NCBI RefSeq assembly: GCF_918797505.1
Contig: NC_092801.1
Span: 14,384,001 to 14,448,000 of the forward strand
Source: Bemisia tabaci
Lineage: Eukaryota; Arthropoda; Insecta; Hemiptera; Aleyrodidae
DNA: 64,000 nt
Direction: 5' to 3'
The position numbers were made by a program, and so were the translations under genes. Positions 23,185-34,956 of this stretch are shown here, one piece after another. Numbering within the stretch: position 1 is the first letter of the stretch; each line of letters starts with the position of its first letter. The notes beneath the pieces are model-generated. The model had not been told where the DNA came from and ran no database searches. It saw only the letters and a program-made list of their open reading frames with translations.

Positions 23185-23275
23185 TAATAGCACGCCTAGG
23201 GAATTAACCCCAGAATCGACGTATCTTTGAGACTGCAGTACTACGCAGAACAACAGTAGGTACGCTCCAAAGTCA
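23185..23275. repeat. Unit of an unnamed repeat (copy 1)
   Basis: CTAGGGAATTAACCCCAGAA and GAGACTGCAGTACTACGCAG recur in slightly changed form at 24268-24345. Further likeness continues at about 23400-23480 and 24365-24480. Confidence 0.55.
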
Positions 23276-23584
23276 TAGGATGCATCCTAAATCTACAGAG
23301 AATACATTATACTACTAATAGTGTCATCATAAATACAACTAATTTATAGCCACATAATTTAAGAGTAATTTTTCCATGGAACTCTTCAGAGCTTGTCATT
23401 TGAGTTCGTAACTGCAGTCGGTCAGGTTGCACAAGCTCTAATGATGTATTCACGAAAACAACGCAACGGTGGCATCGTCTAATTTCGGAAAATTTCCCAA
23501 TAATGACTTGAACAGTATCACTTTAATTCACCGTTCGATTCCTTCACAATCCACTATTAGTCGAAATATGTGCTAAAACATATT

Positions 23585-24235
23585 CTACCATTCTATCAGA
23601 AAAACGGCGCATGAATATTCGAACGTTGCCAAATTGCCCCAGAAAACATATTTAATTTGGAGGAAGAATATGCATCGACATTTTCAGATATTTTAGATAC
23701 AATTGAGAACAAAATTGTCTGAAAAATTAGTAGACTATTTTTTTTAAGTTTGCTAATAAACTCGTAAATTATATACACTGGAAAAAAATCTAGGTGTACT
23801 TACTAAGAAAAGGGTAAAATTAACAAGAATTCAGGGTTTTTATTTGATCCCGGTTTTTTCTTGGTAAAATTACCATTCATGGAATTGATAATTTTCCGAG
23901 AAATCTCGGTAAAATTATTGAACTTTCTCGGTAATTTTACTGGACCTTGGTAAAAACACCAATATTTTTCATCGACCGTGGTAGAATTACCGAGATAAAA
24001 TGGTAAAGTTACCGGGAATTGATTACCAATAAAAGTGGTATTCTTACCTGAAAAAAAACAGTAAAAATACCGGTTTTTAGGTAAGCTTACCAGTCTGTCT
24101 TGGTAAAATTTTTAATAATTGGTAAAAGAAAGTGAGATGGTAATGGCACCAACGGACCTTGGTAAAAACGCCGAGAATTTTTTTTCAGTGATAAAAGGAA
24201 ATTTGGCGATGCCTGAAAGTACATGCGGTGTTTTT
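23585..24235. mobile_element. Family B MITE interrupted by family C
   Basis: The B left half (AAAACGGCGCATGAATATTC) ends at about 23776 and the B right half (GGAAATTTGGCGATGCCTGA ... GTTTTTTCCTTAG) resumes at 24196. The inserted part is the family C copy listed separately. Confidence 0.7.
23777..24189. mobile_element. Family C MITE, reverse copy, inside family B
   Basis: Starts CACTGGAAAAAAATCTAGGT and ends TTTTTTTTTCAGTG; mirror image of 14115-14503. Confidence 0.75.
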
Positions 24236-24267
24236 TCCTTAGTTTGGTTGTATCGACGATTTCGTCA

Positions 24268-24490
24268 TAATCGCGCTCCTAGGAAAATAACCCCGGAATC
24301 GACGCATCTCCGAGACTGCAGTCTGGCGCAAAACAGCAGTAAGTGTCTCTGGAGTGAGCTGTAGATCGCATAAGTTCAGGCGCCAAGCGGGACTCACTTT
24401 ACTGCTCTCTTCCGTAGTACAACGGTGAAGAGCAGCATCTGTTGCCAACAGCCGAGTTGCATCGTTTAGGGCGATAATTTCATTTCACGA
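24268..24490. repeat. Unit of an unnamed repeat (copy 2)
   Basis: Matches 23193-23268 and, less well, sequence after it. Confidence 0.5.
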
Positions 24491-24712
24491 GTCGCCCAGT
24501 CCGGTCTCAAGTCGTACGCAACGGTTTGAGTTATCCGCGCTGCAAGTTGTGTCTTTGACGAATTTAATCGAACGAAACCTGCTCTTAAGCGTGACCTCAC
24601 GTGGGAGCCGGGGACTCCTCAGGTCACCGATTACTTTCGGTCCATCCCCGCAAATGGAGTGTTGAGGAAGTCTCCTCTTCTTCGTGTTGCCATCTCCTCT
24701 CTATGCTATTAT

Positions 24713-24998
24713 AGACGCGTTGTTAAAGTCAGAGGTGCAACCGCTGAGTTATCCGCTAAGTGGCTGAGCTCAGCCGAAGTGTTGTTAAACGTTTTCTGAG
24801 TTATCCGCTGAGGTAAGGAAAGGCCGCCATCTTCTCAGCAAAATCGCTCAGCGCTCAGCCTGCTTCCCAGGGCGCTTACCAGTTTTGCTAAGAAGATGGC
24901 AGCCTTTGTTTGTTTGCATCATCGCTCAGCGGATAACTAAAAATGGCGGACTGACGTCATTCCGCTGACTTCAATTTCTAACTTTAACAACGCATCTA
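24713..24998. mobile_element. Hairpin MITE with GACGCGTTGTTAAAGT ends
   Basis: The left end GACGCGTTGTTAAAGTCAGA is mirrored by ACTTTAACAACGCATC at 24982-24997. Inner arms share GAGTTATCCGCTGAG and GCCGCCATCTTCT words. Confidence 0.7.
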
Positions 24999-25109
24999 AG
25001 CTCCGAGACCTCCTACATTTGCATACCTGGTAACGTTTAGTTCCAGCGTACTACCAGGCTGATTTCCATGATTTTTACGGTTATCGAAAGGTGATTGTCC
25101 CTTGATGAG

Positions 25110-25690
25110 CAGGGCCGGATCTAGTGGGTGGCCACATGGGCCGCGGCCCATGGCGGCAAGTTTAGGGGGCGGCAAATGTTGTAATTCTTTCAAATGTAGG
25201 TATCAAGAAAAAATCTGATTCCGAAAAAAAAATTTCAAACGAGAAAAGGAAAAGAAATCTCTCATTTCTTGAGAGTTAAAGTATAGTAATTTCTATTTTG
25301 TTCATCTACCGGTGATACAAGAGACAGCGCCTTTCATTAGTCTCGTTGAGAGAGAAACCAAACACGCAATTTGGCCTGGAGCGGCGCGGCGGAGAGAGCA
25401 ATGATGACGAGGACTTGAGATGGAAAGGAGAAGCCCTTCTCAGCGCGGTGGTCGGCATGAAATACATATTAGCGCCTACAAGACTCCATGAATACTTCAC
25501 GCATTGCGTCAAACGTAGTGCGGTCAGCAGCGCAGCGGTTGGCGTGAAAGTCATAGTGCCTACAAGACTGCATGAATACTTCACGCATTGCGTTATAAAC
25601 AGTGCGGTCAGCAGCGATCGGCGTGAAACGCATAGCGCCTACAAGACAGTAGGGACACTTCACGCATTGCGCCAAACGCCATGAGCCCGC
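25110..25690 (+). mobile_element. Family E element, right-truncated
   Basis: Begins GCAGGGCCGGATCTAGTGGG; tandem units at about 25470-25680 (ACTTCACGCATTGCG). The usual right end is missing. Confidence 0.7.
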
Positions 25691-25767
25691 TTTAATCAGA
25701 TTTTGGAAATAGGACCCAGGTTTTTTTAAATTATAGTAGACAAGGGAGCTCAGAGAGGGGGGGGACA

Positions 25768-25813
25768 AAATTTGAAATTCCCGCCAATGAAAAATGGCGG
25801 GAATTTCAAATTT
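25768..25813. repeat. Short perfect hairpin around TTCCCGCC
   Basis: TTTGAAATTCCCGCCA and its exact complement, separated by a few bases. Resembles two opposed E2F-type sites, but nothing nearby supports a promoter. Confidence 0.45.
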
Positions 25814-25819
25814 AGCGGA

Positions 25820-26928
25820 AAATTAGACTGATCGTGAGCGGGAAATGTTGAATCTTGGTCCGTCAGAAGGGTAAGGTAAGGTAAAGCCTCCTTACCGACG
25901 GGGGATAAAACATACCCCCCAACCATAGATAGGGTTGGGTAGGGCCTCTCCCGGTAAATTTTGAAAGTTTATCTCTATTTGCGAACTTCTTTATGTCTTC
26001 CGTAATGGCAAATTTAAACATAATGGTAACTGAATGAGCGAGGGTTTTACACTCTGTATTAAAAGAGATAAGGACCCTCAACGAAGGTTTTTTTCCAGCA
26101 TTCATAATTTTTTTTTTTTTGGGGGGGGGGGAGAAGACAGATGATAATATTTTCAATTTGAGAGAGACCAGGCTCGCCCGCCTCCCCCCCCCCCCCTCCA
26201 CGCCTATGCCGGTGAATTTTGCGATTGAAGGAAGAATATAATTAAAAATAAATTAATTCTATCTTTACGCTCCAAGTGAAAAACAGGTGGCACAACCCGG
26301 CAACTCTACTGGCCGGCTGGGACAAGCTAGTGGCCGCTGCTGGCTGCTGGACGCGGAGTCAGCTTGACCTCTGACCCAGCGAATATCTTCTTTCGCTCGC
26401 CTATTTGCAGTTCCGCCGCAGCCCGCCGCGAGCGCTTCGATCGGGCACCATTTTTATGTAACCACCCGGCCGCAGTGAGTGCCTCTATTACGTGTAATTT
26501 ACCTGTTTAGAATGATACCAAACAACCTGCACTCGTGTCCCGCAGTATCGAGTTTCGATACATTAGCAACTGATGGGCGGAACTATATATCGAACGGAAT
26601 CGAGAAATTGCGAGGGTTTTTTTGTGTTTATGTAACGGTGCTTAGTGATCGAGTCTCGAAATTCGATATATTTGCAGGAGATGAATGGGTTGGCGCATCG
26701 GATAGGATCGATGTATCGCGAGGCTGTTTAGCGTTTATGTAACAGTGCCTAATTACAGTGGGACTCGAAGAAGCCGCGGCCCAAAACAATGCTGCGCTGA
26801 TAATGATTTTGGTGACGGAAGAAACTCAGCTCGTTGGAGAGCGCTAATCTTCCTTGAAAAAAGCACGGGAGGAAGAAATTGGGGGATGGGTGGTTCTTCC
26901 GAGCTGTTGATGAAAAGTGCAGAGAGAA
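25820..26928. other. Homopolymer-rich and GC-rich DNA, no gene recognised
   Basis: Contains T11G10 at about 26109-26130 and a C run of about 14 at 26183-26198. 26300-26480 is GC-rich (GGCCGCTGCTGGCTGCTGGA) and ends in a donor-like CGCA|GTGAGTG, so a non-coding first exon is possible but unproven. Confidence 0.3.
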
Positions 26929-27433
26929 TGAAGATGTTGCATGTGTGAGGAATTAGCGATTTATCGACTATTGATGCTTATGTAAAAGTTCGCGAGAAAC
27001 ACGATGGTGCCACTGGTTTTCTCTGAAATCAACTCCCAAGCTCAAAAAAAGCTCTCGAGTTGAGGCCAAAATGGAGGGGATATCCCACCCTACCCTGAGA
27101 GTCCACCTCTACATCAAGACAAACTCTCCATGCAAAGATAGGGAGCAAATACATTGAAAGGGCTGCCACTTCATTTGGGGACTCTAAAACTGAAAACACG
27201 GCATCACTGCAAATGTATTTGCATCCCTATCTTTGCATGGAGAGTTTGTCTTGATGTAGAGGTGGACTCTCAGATAGCATGGGATATCCCCTCCATTTTG
27301 GCCTCAACTTGAGAGCTTTTTTTGAGCTTGGGAGTTGATTTCAGAGAAAACCAGTGGCACCATCGTGTTTCTCGCGAACTTTTACATGAGAATCAATAGT
27401 CAAATCGCAAATTCCTTACACATGCAACATCTC
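26929..27433. mobile_element. Family I hairpin MITE, full copy
   Basis: Arms of about 235 bases, mirror images from GAAGATGTTGCATGTGTGAG to CACATGCAACATCTCTATTC. Confidence 0.8.
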
Positions 27434-28235
27434 TATTCAAGATCATCGATGGGCCAAAGTGCGAAACCACGTATCTCCATTGCGGTGTCTTAAATCTTCT
27501 TGAAATTATACGAAATATGTATTTTTAACAGTGAGGAAAAATCAAGGAGGTTTTCGAGGAATTAGACGTATTTCTGCCAAACGGAACAATGAGCATTAAG
27601 ACATGAGCCCTGAGACGCTTAAGAATATGTATGTTAAATTACATTACAGTGAATCATACTCAATTTGCTATATATTACATGTAAAAGCTCTTAAAAAAAT
27701 TCCCTGTCATATTTACGTTCTACTCTTTCTTCATTCCGATCATTTTTTTAAGTTCTATTTTTCTCTTATTCATGGCAAGACCTATATTTTAAGCGTGCCA
27801 GTAGGGCTCGCTTTTTGAAATCACTCGGATGTACCATAGTACAGCACACAGATCAACCAATGCTATTCAACGGGTCGTCCAAATACTTTTTTCCTCGCAC
27901 CCGTTTCTTTGTCTTTGAACCATTACACTGTCAAGCCCTGATGGTCTTTTACCAAAAAATCTAATGAACTGCTAATTGGAAACCCTTGAGAACATTTTTC
28001 TGTCAAAACCGTATTATTCAATTTGACAGAAACCTCATAGGAGCTTTCTTACGCTCGGAGGACTCAACTCTAGAACCTTCTTTCCCGCCAAAACTCTATA
28101 GCCAATGAGCGTCAATCTGTGATGAGCCTCGTGACTCATTATACTATGTACTAACCATGGCCCCTGCCGAAATCCACTTAAACCACTACAGTTATCTCGC
28201 GATATAGCTTTGGGTGTCCGGTTTCGAGCAAGGCA
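27434..28235. other. No gene recognised; part of family Q
   Basis: 27569-27612 (TTTCTGCCAAACGGAACA ... CATGAGCCCTG) resembles family Q at 59728; a TTTGACAGAAACC word at about 28022 may be its decayed right end. The rest may include the upstream region of the small secreted candidate gene. Confidence 0.35.
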
Positions 28236-28278
28236 ATAAAAGACGGCGAGGCGATTAACCGATTAACCATTCACCGTG

Positions 28279-28503
28279 ATGCCAGGATCCACCAAATTTT
28301 CTCAAAAATTGTTTTCCGTCTATTTAGCGAGTTTTTCTTTACTTTCCGTTGAAGTACAAATAAAAAGAGACCTCATTTGTACAAATCGGCCGAATAGGAG
28401 AGAAGTTACAGTTCGAAATCCAAAGAGATTAACTGAACGCGATTTCGATGCACGGCAGTTCGCCCAAATCACGGTCGTGCGCAAATGCCGCATATCAGCT
28501 TAA
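28279..28503 (+). CDS. Candidate small secreted protein (first exon or complete 74-residue ORF)
   Basis: ATG at 28279 opens a 74-residue frame with a plausible signal peptide (QKLFSVYLASFSLLSVEV) followed by a basic, mostly hydrophilic stretch with two Cys and several Lys/Arg pairs. A TATA-like ATAAAAG lies at 28236-28242, about 40 bases upstream. Two downstream exon-like pieces (28582-28627 and 29368-29552) join each other in phase. If this ORF is spliced to them, the splice would have to be phase 0; the only such site after the signal peptide that I see is weak (GAA|GTACAA, GT at about 28351-28352). I recognise no family. It may be a secreted salivary or haemolymph peptide, or a chance ORF. 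Confidence 0.3.
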   Translation: MPGSTKFSQKLFSVYLASFSLLSVEVQIKRDLICTNRPNRREVTVRNPKRLTERDFDARQFAQITVVRKCRISA

Positions 28504-28581
28504 AATCAAGATAATTGGACGGAATCTTTAAAATTAATTTACATTCAACGTTCATGAATCAATATTTTCTCCCAAATTTAG

Positions 28582-28627
28582 CAAAAAGTACCAATTGATG
28601 CAAAAAGCAAAGACGTGAAAATAAGAG
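28582..28627 (+). CDS. Candidate 46-base internal exon of the small secreted gene
   Basis: Flanked by a strong-looking acceptor (tattttctcccaaatttag) and a fair donor (AGAG|GTATTT). Only one of three frames is open, reading QKVPIDAKSKDVKIR plus one base. That leftover base is in phase with the next candidate exon at 29368. No homologue recognised. Evidence is splice signals and phase only. Confidence 0.25.
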
Positions 28628-29110
28628 GTATTTGTCCAACATTTCAGTTATTCGGCACGCTTTTCCAACATACTCATGTTGGATTTTTTTTTCTTGTTTT
28701 TTATTTCTTTCGACGTAATGACACTACCCAAAGGCAATGCTTCCGCATTTTTCAATTTAATCCTATGTACTTCAACATTACAAGGAAAAGCTATAAAAAC
28801 TTATAGTAGAGTATTGTAAATCATTATAAACGACTTCAAATACGTACTGCCTTTAACAAATTTCAAGGTGTCGAATGCTGAATAATGGCCGAGGACTCAC
28901 AGAAGGAAAGTTTCTAGGGAAAAAATGACATTGAAAGTTTTTGGATAATCATGTTCTTAGGGCGTCCCAAAAACGCTCCTTACGAAAAGTAGGTTTAAGG
29001 TTATCTATGTAGACGAAGCAATTTTTAAAAAAAAATACCAGAACATTAATACGGATAAATGTAAAACTACCGTACCACTTTTTGGATTATTTCTCCCTTC
29101 AACATTAACA

Positions 29111-29362
29111 ATTGGACTGAGTTAAGCAGAAAGGAACCAACCCACATTTTGGAAAAAATTGAGTTATGAGTGGTTTTGAACTTAACCACTGCTCTACTAT
29201 TTATCGCCGAAAATTCAAAGTTTTTGTTGGAGCAAATTTTGCAGAAATTGAACTTGAAGTTTATCTTTTACATTGAGTCTTATGCAGGAGCCAAACTTTA
29301 AACCTCTTTATCTCGGTTCGATCCCGATGTGACTTGGTTCCTTTCTGTTTAACTCCGTCCAA
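29111..29362. mobile_element. Family P hairpin MITE
   Basis: ATTGGACTGAGTTAAGCAGA at the left and TCTGTTTAACTCCGTCCAAT at the right. Contains a chance B-box-like GGTTCGATCCC near 29314. Confidence 0.7.
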
Positions 29363-29367
29363 TTTAG

Positions 29368-29552
29368 AAGTCGAGATAGAAAGAACATTAGCGGATGTAC
29401 TAATTTATTTGGATGATGGGAACAAAAAGCATGATGCGCAAAATTCTACTACCCTTTTGAGGCCTTCAAATAATGATAAAAGCAGTCAAAAGTATAGCCG
29501 ATCCGAACCTATTTCAACATTCCTTAAAACACCATCTGGGAGCAAGGCCTAG
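29368..29552 (+). CDS. Candidate terminal exon of the small secreted gene
   Basis: An open stretch after the acceptor-like ...gtccaatttag, reading (E)VEIERTLADVLIYLDDGNK, then a Ser/Asn/Lys-rich hydrophilic tail and a stop at 29552. It takes two leading bases, which matches the phase left by the 46-base exon upstream. Its pyrimidine tract belongs to the right end of a family P hairpin transposon, so the splice site, if used, was supplied by a transposon. No family recognised. Confidence 0.25.
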
Positions 29553-30095
29553 TACGTCAGTGTATTTTTAGAAGATAAGTTTCCTTAGAATTGCACTCAA
29601 TTAATCATTGCTGTTGTTCATTGCAAATGTTCGTTGTTTCATTGGCGGCAGCATTTGTTTCTTTGTCAAAATTTTTAGTTGTGATTTTTTGGTTTCGATA
29701 AATTTTATCTCAACTAATCTTAAACATCGATAGCCGCAACCGAACATCTTGGGTCCAGATGCTGAGTTATTTGACGTCGTAATGTTGTCAATGATACTGA
29801 TGAGAATGCTGATGTACGGTTAAATATCCTGAGGCGTAAGAGGACGATGTCATTTTTTTCGACAAGCGAAGAACCAGGGTTGCAAGAGAAGGAATCCCTC
29901 GCCTTTGGTTGGTTGAGGAGCTCGCAACCTATAAGTCAGTATTTACACCTTAATGAGTGCGCCAGTGACTGCATCCCACAATGTTCAGATTTCAACTACG
30001 CCATTCTACAGGGTGATCCAAAAGCATCGGACCGCCCCCTATGACGCTTGTTCCAAAATTTACTATGGGCATGCTGCAAACTTCAGCTAAAGCAA
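29553..30095. other. No gene recognised
   Basis: AT-rich. A motif ACAGGGTGATCCAAAAG at 30008 looks like a DNA-transposon end; its partner was not found. Confidence 0.35.
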
Positions 30096-30200
30096 GAAGA
30101 GGAATTGATAAACAGGGTGTTCGCAGCGAACGCCTCAATAATCGATTCTTTACCATCGCTTCAAATGGGAAAAATCGATAATCGATCATTCACCTCGCTA
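30096..30200. mobile_element. Family G MITE, partial
   Basis: AACAGGGTGTTCGCAGCGAA, AATCGATTCTTTACCATCGC, then ATCGATAATCGATCATTCAC. The left arm is missing. Confidence 0.65.
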
Positions 30201-30956
30201 CTGAAAGAGAAGGCGCAAAGGAAAATCATGGCCAACATGGCGTGACCTAATGCAAACCTCATAATCCTTCCGCAGCTGCTAAATAATGGACGCGAAAGGA
30301 AATGCACGTCAAAAGTATAATGACCAGAAATGAATGAATTTTTCAGTGTCGAACCACTTTATTGCAAATATAACACCCTTGTAGCTTGCGTCGTTAACTG
30401 TCAAGAGCTGACAAGTCGAGAATATTTACGAAATGAATCGATCAGAGACGAGGAAAAATAGGTACAAATATATTCATGGAGGAAAACTACCGAGCTGCAA
30501 TTTTACGGAATTTAGAACTCAACTAGAATTTCAAATGCGGTAACGATCTCGTTAACAACGTAAATACTCAACATGAAAATTCAGGTAAAAGCTTTGACCT
30601 AGCAGCAACTTTCAAGGTCATAAAAGAAACTCTTCCGAAACTCTTTTTGAAGGTTTCAGAGGCGGCTGAAAAGGGGCTTAACGTAACTGCGAAAGCACAT
30701 TTGAATAAAAGTTCAGTCTCATTACAGACTAAAATACAGTCGTGAAACCCTTCCGCAGCACGGATCATCAACTGTTTAAGTTTTGTGGTTCTTACGTGGA
30801 AATTCGAATGGTAAGCAATTGAAACTATACTTTCATTATAGACACTCCATCATAACCAGCTTTAGTAGGGGTGCACACTGCACAATACCTATTGGAAAAA
30901 CACGGGTAAAGTGGCTGCAGGAAACTGGTTTTTCCTATCCCTTACTAATCGATTGT
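30201..30956. other. No gene recognised
   Basis: No supported exon or repeat boundary. Confidence 0.35.
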
Positions 30957-31260
30957 TTACTCACAAATCGAAATTTTTCGATTTTTAGGCGCAACTAGGT
31001 CATTTTGCCAAAAAAATGTGGCCTTCCTACCACTCGGGTTCAGTCCGAGGGGCCTCCCCCAAAAATTCGTTGAAATTTTGAATTTATTTGGACGCAGTTT
31101 GAGACTTCCGTGACGCTCAGATTTTCCACCAATTTTGCAGAAAAATTCCACTCTTTTTACTTTCAGCACAAAATACTTTCTAATTGTTGCATTCAACACA
31201 TCTGGAAATTTTAGAAACTTCAACTCAATTCAGACGCGTTTTGAGGCTTCAGCGATGAAA
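30957..31260. repeat. Relative of the 61.5-62 kb tandem repeat, reverse orientation
   Basis: Contains reversed forms of TTCAAAAATTTTC, ACGGAAGCCTC and TTTGCTGAAAGT words, in roughly one and a half units. Confidence 0.45.
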
Positions 31261-31555
31261 ATTTTAGAAAATACTGACTGAATGAACACGGCGGTTTCGT
31301 CATTGGCGCTTTATGTTTCCCATTCGTTCTTATGGCCCGGGCACTAACGAGCACACCCCAGCTTCCCCCTGCACATAGATCTGTTTGACAGAAATACGCC
31401 CATTTAAGCGATTATTTGGTGTCAAAAATCAATATTTTTATATCATGTATACATATAGTATCTGTCGTTATTATATTATTCTTAGATGCTACTCCAATCA
31501 TGTTTAATTAAAAATCAATATCTTCAGAAAATCGAAAAAAAAACAACAACACTAA

Positions 31556-33896
31556 ATGATGCACTTATGTTCTCTCATATATTCCCTTCACGTTCGTCTG
31601 ATTTCCCTCAGTACGCAAACCATTCGGATTTTGGCGCTACCTTCGGGGAGCGAATGGGATCCTTTGAATTCAATAGCTTTCAACGCATGTCGAAGCATTG
31701 TCGACGAATCGAAACAAGACTTATTTTACATTTACGAGGACGGACTGCATTCCGAACCATCTTTCGAGCACTTCAATCAACAGTTGCACGAAGCCTCAAT
31801 CAAAACTATTTTGATATCCCATCACAGTTATTTGACGAATGCTGTCAATGCCGATCATGGCAAAAACATCATATTCATTCTGAAAGATGTGAGAGAGCTG
31901 ATGAGCTTGATTTTATACACAGTTTCAAAATCAAGGATCTTGGAAGAAAACGGCGAAAACACAACAAGTGTCAAATACGATAAAATGAGAACAGAACATC
32001 AGTCGAAAGGTATTTTACCTCTGTACTGCGTGACTGTAGATGGGCGCTCTTTTTGGTCGCAAGGGGAAAGAACATGCAGTAAACAGTTGAGACTATCATC
32101 AGCCGAATTGGAGCCCGATTCGATTCTAAGCGATCGGGTGTTTAATGTAACTCGCGGTTTGTACATCAACAAAATTTGGAATTCTAAGAATTATCTGGTT
32201 TTCATCTTAAAAAATTTCGATCCGATTCATAAACACCCGGCATATACAACACTAAGAGAAACAGGAAATGGAACGCAAAAGTACCCTGTCAGTATAGACC
32301 CGGTCGCTAGGCTCGTGTTCTGTTTCAAATTTTTTTGGCGCTTCTTCAAAGGACTCAAATCAGTCATTTGCCACTCGCAGGGTTGTGAAAGATATGATCC
32401 CTTCACGGAAAAACTCATCTCAACTGAAGGTGAAACCGATCGATATTTTATCGATTTTTCTTGGAGCGATATGCATAGAAAATCAGTCAGCATATTCTTC
32501 ACTGATGGAAAAAATCATAATTCTACAGTTTTTGAGTCTTCATCCTCAAACATTCTGGTTGAAACGTATGAGACAGTATTCAATGACTTAAAACGTGCTG
32601 TAAATTGCAGCTTGAAGTACCCATCATTTACGATTTACATGGGTGACCAATTCAATAGTTACGGTACTGAAGCAGGCTTGAAATTCGACATAGACTTGCA
32701 GCCGTTTGATTACGGAACAAGTTTAGAGGGGAATGATTACTCCAGGTATGATTTTTCAGTCAGCCTTGATACGAGATCTCTGTGCTTTGCAACTCCACAT
32801 AGTGGTTTTATGCCACAAGGACTGGTGATTTTCAAAAGCTTTTCGCCACTCGTATGGTCACTCATTGTCCTCACGATTTTTAGTTTCTGGATCATTTTGG
32901 GAACTTTCCATTATTTACAATGTAGAGTATTTTACTTCTTCTACCCAGACGCAGAAGTTGAATTTTACAGGAACTCATCTTCTCTGTTAACTGTTAACGC
33001 GTACTTCATGTGTGGTAGCCCAGCAAACCTACGCTTGGGTCATCTTTTGACTGGAAAAGTCCTCTTCGTAATTTTCAGTTTTTCTGCATTCGTCATAACT
33101 AAAATTGGTTTGCATGACGACGCTTCTCAGCAAGAGAGTTCTGTATCCGGAAATTGATTCACTGAAAGCTTTGGAGGAATCAGATCTTCACATTCAAATA
33201 AGCTTTGATGATGTTTCAACGGAAAAGGAAATGTTTTCTCAGCAAAACCACTCGGAAGTGCTTGGTGCAAAATTAGTGAGTGATTTATACGATTACTCTG
33301 TGGCGGAAATTGGGGAATTATTTCATAATAGTTTCTCTAAGGAAGATGAGTCTTCCGCAGATTTTAATTTTACTAAAAATCGCATCAGGGAGATTGAAAA
33401 GAATATTATGTCAATGGTTTCAATGGATGCTATGATGATCAGTGTGCCGTTCTCTTCAAACCACAAGGAAAATGTCCGTATAAATCATCATGCATTTCAC
33501 GTTGATTTGGAGTATCATCTAATGCAAGAGTGCCTAATTACGTTTCCGGTAATGATTCCTTTCCTGAAATATTCTTTTCTCTATGATAAATTGAATCGAA
33601 TAATTTATCAAAATCTAGAGACTGGACACACGAGAAAAATGATGGAGAGATTTGACAGCAACTTCATGGTATATTCATTTGAGGGCACAGATGCAGAAGG
33701 TGGTGAGCCTAAGCCTTATAATCTGAACGATTTGCAGTCAGCTTTTATCGGGCTCATATTCGGTTTATTTGTGAGTTTCCTCACTTTTGCAGGCGAACTG
33801 TTCACTGATTTGTATCCAAACTCAGTCATTATTAAAAATTTGAAAACTTTAAAAGTTTTCTTTTCGCGAATGTTGAGAATGGACAGAGTACCATAA
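31556..33896 (+). CDS. Ionotropic receptor (IR family chemoreceptor), single exon, one frameshift
   Basis: Variant ionotropic glutamate receptor of the insect IR family, a ligand-gated cation channel in chemosensory dendrites. The first frame (31556 to about 33110) gives a diverged extracellular half, then ligand-binding lobe S1 ending in SLCFATPHSGFMPQGLVIF, TM1 at about residues 431-455 (LVWSLIVLTIFSFWII), the pore region from about residue 476 (LTVNAYFMCGSPANLR) and TM2 (GKVLFVIFSFSAFVI). The second frame continues without a gap as MTTLLSKRVLYPEIDSLKAL, the S2 lobe, and TM3 (LQSAFIGLIFGLFVSFLTF) just before the C-terminus. Total is about 780 residues, normal for divergent IRs. The frame change falls at 33101-33110, in or beside an A4 run, and needs one extra base in the read sequence. 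It is the only lesion in 2.3 kb, so it is either an assembly error or a very young pseudogene. Start uncertain: ATG at 31556 or 31559, with only a weak signal peptide; an acceptor-like ttccctcag at 31602-31610 could mark an upstream exon instead. Confidence 0.9.
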
Positions 33897-34700
33897 ACGC
33901 TATGAAAACCGAATATGATAATCGTGTGTGCTTGGCTGCCACTCGTTGAGAATCGCGCATAATGGCGATTCTGCCATTGGCGACACTGTCATCCCCACAT
34001 TGAAATGCTTCGAAAATACCGATTTTATTTGAAACGAGCTAACTCACAAAGAAGCAATTGTTCTCCATCCTGTTTTTATACACAGGAAATACAGGTCCGC
34101 CAGCAGGGCAGCTACGCAAGGGGGCAAAGTCCTGTCGTTTGACAAATGAAACGTTCGAAAATTTTCTGGTTAAAACGTGAAATGTGTAAAAGTAAATCTG
34201 TTAGTAATTATCTTTGAAATCTTGGAAGCACTCTGTTTTTCGCTGGTCTCTAGAATGTGATGGAAGTCGAGATGGATGTGGAGCAGATGATGAGGAGAGA
34301 TATGACAGAATGATCTAATTTGCCGAATTCCGTTGACTTCTTGCTCAAAGTTCTTAAAATTACATTGAATCATTTCGCTTTTCGGCGTTTGAAATTTTAT
34401 CCGAATAAAACTGTATTAAAAAGAAAAAAATAAGTGGACCGCAAAAAGAGGAGAAGAATAAAAAAGGAACAAAATGAGGAAGAATATCAGAGATAGCAAT
34501 AAGAAGACTAGGGATAAAGAAAGGGAAGAGGAAGGAGACAAGAAGGAATAATAAGAAAAAGAAGAGGAACTGAGGAGAAAGGAGAAAATTATTGACGCAT
34601 GACTTAGTTTGTCGTCCGTTTTTTTTTTTCAATCTTATTTTCTTATTCTTTTTCCCTTTCTTTTCTTCCTCGTTTTTTGAGTCAAAGGACTGGTCTCCTA
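33897..34700. other. 3' flank of the IR gene and purine-rich tract
   Basis: No further exon seen. 34420-34600 is strongly A/G-biased (GAAGAGGAAGGAGACAAGAA). I do not see a clear AATAAA close after the IR stop. Confidence 0.4.
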
Positions 34701-34956
34701 TACTGCCGTGCTAAGGAAGAACGCCGTGTAAACATTCGTGAGTTGACAGAGGTTTTCGGTAAAATACTTATTTTGAGGAATGTTATGGTTAATTTTCCTT
34801 GAAATTTTCAGGAAATTTAGGTGAACTTACGAACAGAAATATCTAAAAAAAATGGAAGGAAAATAAAAATGAGTTTACTAGTAAATTCATTTTTTACCAA
34901 AATAAATTTAGCAACGCCGGAAGGCTCATACGGCGTTTTTCCTTAGCATGGGAGTA
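34701..34956. mobile_element. Family B MITE, full copy
   Basis: TACTGCCGTGCTAAGGAAGA to TTTTTCCTTAGCATGGGAGT; mirror arms. Confidence 0.8.

Noticed and set aside
25768..25813. Paired E2F sites marking a promoter
   Set aside because: No gene start or other promoter signal nearby; a chance or repeat-derived palindrome is simpler.
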